NCBI GenBank assembly: GCA_937891015.1
Contig: CALAPY010000041.1
Coordinates: forward strand, 1-64,000
Reading direction: 5' to 3'
Origin: UBA2108 sp002713215
GTDB lineage: Bacteria; Bacteroidota; Bacteroidia; Flavobacteriales_G; Salibacteraceae
DNA: 64,000 bases
Part shown: one piece after another, positions 60,490-64,000 of the stretch
Layout: every line of letters starts with the position of its first letter
Position numbering within the stretch: position 1 is the stretch's first letter
Position numbers and translations under genes: made by a program
The notes under the pieces: model-generated
What the model saw: only the letters and a program-made list of their open reading frames with translations
Told to the model about the DNA's origin: nothing
The model's database searches: none

Positions 60490-63400
60490 CTATACCACCA
60501 TGGGCTCCATAATTCTTAGGGCGTCCTCTAAACTTCTAACCCCTTCAAAAACCAAATAGAGTTTTTCCTTCCGCTCCTTCATCTGGGTTTTAGCCTGGTT
60601 TGTTTGAACAAACTTTAAAATGTACTGAAACTGAGAAGTTTGATAAAATCGTGAATTCTTGCTTGAAATAAAATAGCAAAGCAGCTTTTCGTTTTTCAAT
60701 ACTATCTTTTCAAAGCCCAATTTCTCTGCTAACCACTGCAATCGAACACCATTAATCAAATGAATGGTTTCTTCGGGAACTGGGCCGAATCGATCCTTAA
60801 GTCCGCCTTCATATTGCTGCAGCTGATTTTCCGTTTTCACATCTGCCAATGCCTGATACAGAGTTAATCGTTCATTGACGCTATTGACATAATCACTTGG
60901 AATCATGATCTCCAAGTCCGTATCCAGTTGACAGTCCTGAACAAACCTGGTAATGTTGGCCTCTTCTTCTTTAAACAGGCTTTTGAATTCAGTTTCTTTC
61001 AATTCCTGAATGGCTTCATCCAAGATCTTTTGATAGGTTTCGAAACCAATGTCCGAAATAAAACCGGATTGTTCACCGCCAAGCATATTTCCTGCTCCAC
61101 GAATATCCAAATCACGCATAGCAATATTAAATCCACTTCCCAGGTCAGAAAATTGTTCAATGGCTTCAATTCTCTTACGTGCTTCAGTGGTTAAACTGCT
61201 CGACGGTGGTGCCAACAGGTAGCAAAATGCTTTTCGATTGCTCCGACCAACACGCCCTCGCATTTGGTGCAAATCACTCAATCCAAAATTGTGCGCATTG
61301 TTAATGATTATGGTGTTGGCATTTGAAATATCCAGCCCCGATTCAATGATGGTGGTAGCTACAAGAACATCGAACTCATGTTCCATAAACCCCATCATTA
61401 CTTTTTCCAATCGATGCCCCTCCAATTGTCCATGTGCAATTCCAATTCTTACTTCGGGACACAATCGCTGAATGATTCCGGTAACTTCCTGAATGTTCTC
61501 TACCCTGTTGTGGACAAAGAAAACCTGACCACCTCTACTCACTTCATAATAGATCGCATCCCGAATGGTTTCTTCGTTAAATGGTTTTAGAATGGTCTCT
61601 ACTGGCTGACGGTTGGGCGGTGGTGTATTAATTACACTCAAGTCCCTGGCCTTCATCAATGAAAACTGTAGGGTTCTTGGTATGGGTGTAGCTGTTAAAG
61701 TAAGCGTATCCACGTTTTCCTTGATGGTTTTCAGTTTATCCTTGACTCCAACACCGAATTTTTGCTCCTCATCAATGATCATCAATCCAAGGTCCTTAAA
61801 CTTAACATCCTTACCTACAATTCTGTGCGTACCAATAAGGATATCTACCTTTCCTTCCGCTAAATTTTTCAGGGTGGTTTTTTGCTCTTTGGTAGTCTTA
61901 AATCGATTGATATAATCTACTGTGCATGGCAAATCATTGAGTCGGTCTTTGAAGGTTTTGTAATGTTGGTAGGTAAGAACAGTTGTTGGCGCCAAAACAG
62001 CCACTTGCTTGCTATCACAAACCGCTTTGAAGGCTGCACGGATAGCCACCTCTGTTTTTCCAAAGCCCACATCACCGCAGATTAGTCGGTCCATGGGATG
62101 TGCCTTTTCCATATCCGCTTTTACATCTTGTGTAGCCTTAAATTGATCTGGAGTGTCTTCATAAATAAAGGAACTCTCCAACTCAAATTGCAGGTAGTTA
62201 TCTGGTGTAAAAGGGAACCCTGGAGCCGCCTTTCTTTTTGCATAGAGTTTTATTAAATCGTATGCAATTTCCTTAACCTTCTTCTTGGTTTTGGTTTTAA
62301 GAATTTTCCAGGTCTGGGTTCCCAGTTTGTTGATTTTAGGGGGGGTACCATCTTTTCCTGAAAAGCGTGCAATGCGATGCAGGGAATGAATGCTTACATA
62401 AAGTATATCGCTGTCTTTATAGATAAGCCGAATAGCTTCCTGCTCTTTGCCATTATTCTCAATGATTTGAAGCCCATCGAATCGACCAACTCCATAATCG
62501 ATATGGGTTACGTAGTCTCCCTTTTTAAGACTGGTTAAATCTTTAATGGTTAATGCTTGTTTGGCCTTATTGAACCCTTCCTTTAATCGAAAGCGATGGT
62601 ATCGTTCAAAGATTTGATGGTCGGTGTAACAGGCTATTTTTAAATCCAGGTCAATAAACCCTTCGTGCGCCGATTGAAGGATGGGCGAAAAGCTAACATC
62701 AGGATCCAGGTCCTCAAAAATGGCATGGAGTCTCTCCATCTGTCGGGCCTGGCCCGAAAGAATAAAACTCTCTAATTTTTGATCTTTAAGCTCGTGAAGG
62801 TCAAGAACCAACAGTTCAAAATTCTTATTAAAGGTCGGTTGTGGCTTTTGGTTGAATTGAAGCTCCAGTGATGGAGAACTTTCAAATCGCCCTCCATATT
62901 CAATAACCCGATGCTTTTCCAGTTCCCGATCAAATACATCAGCTTTTACATATAACTCTTCCGGACTCAATTGAATGGATTCTTCCGAGAGTTTTGAATA
63001 AGCTTCCCGAGCAACTTCAAAAGATTTTTTCACCTGGCCCTTTGAGGTTTCTCTATCCTTGAGCCATAGAAAAGAATTGGCAGGAAGGAAGTCAAGAAAT
63101 CCCTCACGGGTTTCCATCAAGGTTTGATCCTGTACGTTTGGAAGAATGTGAATCTTTTTGTAGTTCTTTTTGGAGAGTTGTGAAGCCGGATCAAAGGTTC
63201 TTATCGAATCAATTTCATCACCAAAAAACTCAACCCTGTATGGATCGTCATTGGCATAAGAGAATATATCAACGATTCCACCACGTATAGAAAACTGTCC
63301 GGGACCGGTAACAAAATTGACCCGTTCAAAGTGATATTCGAACAGCATTTCATTGATAAAATCAATGCCAATTTCATCGCCTTGTTTCAATTCCAACAGG

Positions 63401-63831
63401 CTCTTTTTTAATTGCTTTTTAGTAACTACTTTCTCGCTCAAAGCCTCGCCGTAGGTAACAACCACCATCCAGGATGGTCTCTTTACAATCATATCGAGTG
63501 TTTCGGCTCGCATAAGGATGTTGGTATTGTCGGTTGTTTCTTGTTGGTAAGGGTACTTAAATGGAGAAGGAAAAAAGAAAACCTTATCTTCACCTAAAAT
63601 GTCCTGAAGGTCATTGAATGCGTATGCTGCATTCTCTTTATCGTTGAGAACAACCACATGCATTCCGCCCATTTTTTTGACCACCGCAGACACTAAGAAT
63701 TGAGAAGCACTGCCTCTTAAGCCTGTGGCATGAATTAATGGATTGACTTGTTCTTTGCAATGGTTTTCCAGCTCAATAACCTGGGGCCAGGATAGAAATC
63801 CCGCATTGAATTCGCTTTTCGTAATAGACAT
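60490..63831 (-). CDS. mfd: Transcription-repair coupling factor Mfd
   Basis: Mfd (1113 aa) removes stalled RNA polymerase and recruits UvrA to the lesion. An N-terminal UvrB-like region (about residues 30-250) is followed by the RNA-polymerase-interacting CarD-like domain (DYVTHIDYGVGRFDGL). The RecG-type motor comes next: Walker A GDVGFGKT with Lys592, IIDEEQKFGV, TATPIPRTL and RVGRSNRKAF. The C-terminal TRCF domain is present. Length is normal. A promoter box lies just upstream, so it is probably independently expressed. Confidence 0.97.
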   Translation of the reverse strand: MSITKSEFNAGFLSWPQVIELENHCKEQVNPLIHATGLRGSASQFLVSAVVKKMGGMHVVVLNDKENAAYAFNDLQDILGEDKVFFFPSPFKYPYQQETTDNTNILMRAETLDMIVKRPSWMVVVTYGEALSEKVVTKKQLKKSLLELKQGDEIGIDFINEMLFEYHFERVNFVTGPGQFSIRGGIVDIFSYANDDPYRVEFFGDEIDSIRTFDPASQLSKKNYKKIHILPNVQDQTLMETREGFLDFLPANSFLWLKDRETSKGQVKKSFEVAREAYSKLSEESIQLSPEELYVKADVFDRELEKHRVIEYGGRFESSPSLELQFNQKPQPTFNKNFELLVLDLHELKDQKLESFILSGQARQMERLHAIFEDLDPDVSFSPILQSAHEGFIDLDLKIACYTDHQIFERYHRFRLKEGFNKAKQALTIKDLTSLKKGDYVTHIDYGVGRFDGLQIIENNGKEQEAIRLIYKDSDILYVSIHSLHRIARFSGKDGTPPKINKLGTQTWKILKTKTKKKVKEIAYDLIKLYAKRKAAPGFPFTPDNYLQFELESSFIYEDTPDQFKATQDVKADMEKAHPMDRLICGDVGFGKTEVAIRAAFKAVCDSKQVAVLAPTTVLTYQHYKTFKDRLNDLPCTVDYINRFKTTKEQKTTLKNLAEGKVDILIGTHRIVGKDVKFKDLGLMIIDEEQKFGVGVKDKLKTIKENVDTLTLTATPIPRTLQFSLMKARDLSVINTPPPNRQPVETILKPFNEETIRDAIYYEVSRGGQVFFVHNRVENIQEVTGIIQRLCPEVRIGIAHGQLEGHRLEKVMMGFMEHEFDVLVATTIIESGLDISNANTIIINNAHNFGLSDLHQMRGRVGRSNRKAFCYLLAPPSSSLTTEARKRIEAIEQFSDLGSGFNIAMRDLDIRGAGNMLGGEQSGFISDIGFETYQKILDEAIQELKETEFKSLFKEEEANITRFVQDCQLDTDLEIMIPSDYVNSVNERLTLYQALADVKTENQLQQYEGGLKDRFGPVPEETIHLINGVRLQWLAEKLGFEKIVLKNEKLLCYFISSKNSRFYQTSQFQYILKFVQTNQAKTQMKERKEKLYLVFEGVRSLEDALRIMEPMVV

Positions 63832-63854
63832 TTATTCAGTTAGAACAAGGGACG

Positions 63855-63862
63855 CAAATGTA
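63855..63862 (-). promoter_or_regulatory. Bacteroidota -7 box for mfd
   Basis: TACATTTG on the minus strand fits TAnnTTTG and lies 24 bases before the mfd ATG. The -33 region is not a good match. Confidence 0.5.
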
Positions 63863-63958
63863 TAGAAGTGGATGCTGAAAACAGGTGGATCCTTAGCTTT
63901 CTTTGTCAAATACCAGCCATATAATTCCAATTGAATTTTGAATTCCGGAAAGCTTATT

Positions 63959-64000
63959 CTATTTGACCTGCATTCTAGGATATTCAACCATTCTGGCAAA
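63959..64000 (-). CDS. Possible last 13 codons of a gene entering from the right edge
   Basis: Read on the minus strand from base 64000, one frame is open for 13 codons (FARMVEYPRMQVK) and then stops at TAG (63961-63959), ahead of the mfd promoter box. It could be the end of an upstream gene, but a run this short also occurs by chance. Confidence 0.2.
   Translation of the reverse strand, partial: FARMVEYPRMQVK

Noticed and set aside
1..64000. Frameshifted or truncated genes
   Set aside because: All recognised families are full length apart from rsmH, which is cut by the window edge.

Overview
The window comes from a member of the phylum Bacteroidota, probably Flavobacteriales or a close relative. 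The evidence is the cell-wall cluster order, three proteins with type IX secretion (T9SS) C-terminal sorting domains, a PorV2/PorU2-type pair, DUF5723 barrels, the FtsZ C-terminus (ends LHDNVD) and promoters of the TTTG-N21-TAnnTTTG type. The sequence is moderately AT-rich. I see no rRNA, tRNA, CRISPR, insertion sequence or prophage, and no gene-free stretch over 300 bases.

1-16.0 kb (+ strand): a tightly packed division and cell-wall (dcw) cluster, rsmH(partial)-ftsL-ftsI-murE-mraY-murD-ftsW-murG-murC-ftsQ-ftsA-ftsZ. These genes make lipid II (MurC, MurD, MurE, MraY, MurG), build septal wall (FtsW, FtsI, FtsL, FtsQ) and form the Z ring (FtsA, FtsZ). They are followed by yqeY and an exported START-domain protein. 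A pair of inverted REP-like hairpin elements lies between this block and the opposing genes.

16.2-22.2 kb (- strand): a CPBP-type membrane protein, kbl, a repeat-rich lipoprotein, gdhA and a PKD lipoprotein. 22.3-24.5 kb (+): prs-rplY-pth with a good promoter. 24.5-27.5 kb: a membrane protein, a divergent exported metallophosphoesterase, and pssA.

27.6-33.8 kb (+): porV2-porU2-like, coupled by a 4-base overlap, probably a T9SS side branch. 33.8-47.2 kb (-): the most unusual region. It holds a signal-anchored 917-aa propeller protein, then two tandem copies of a [lipoprotein + DUF5723 barrel] module, then a 1447-aa exported TPR-CHAT (caspase-like) protein and yraN. The spacing suggests one envelope-directed operon of unknown function; this is the main candidate for an undescribed system.

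47.3-57.8 kb (-): rnhB-secA, a DUF2795 protein, a PduO-type cobalamin adenosyltransferase, a T9SS surface protein with SprB-like repeats, and gcvP. 57.9-60.4 kb (+): an exported protein of unknown function, a UbiA-like membrane protein and a small T9SS-sorted protein. 60.5-63.8 kb (-): mfd. Function calls rest on motifs and family knowledge; no database search was possible.
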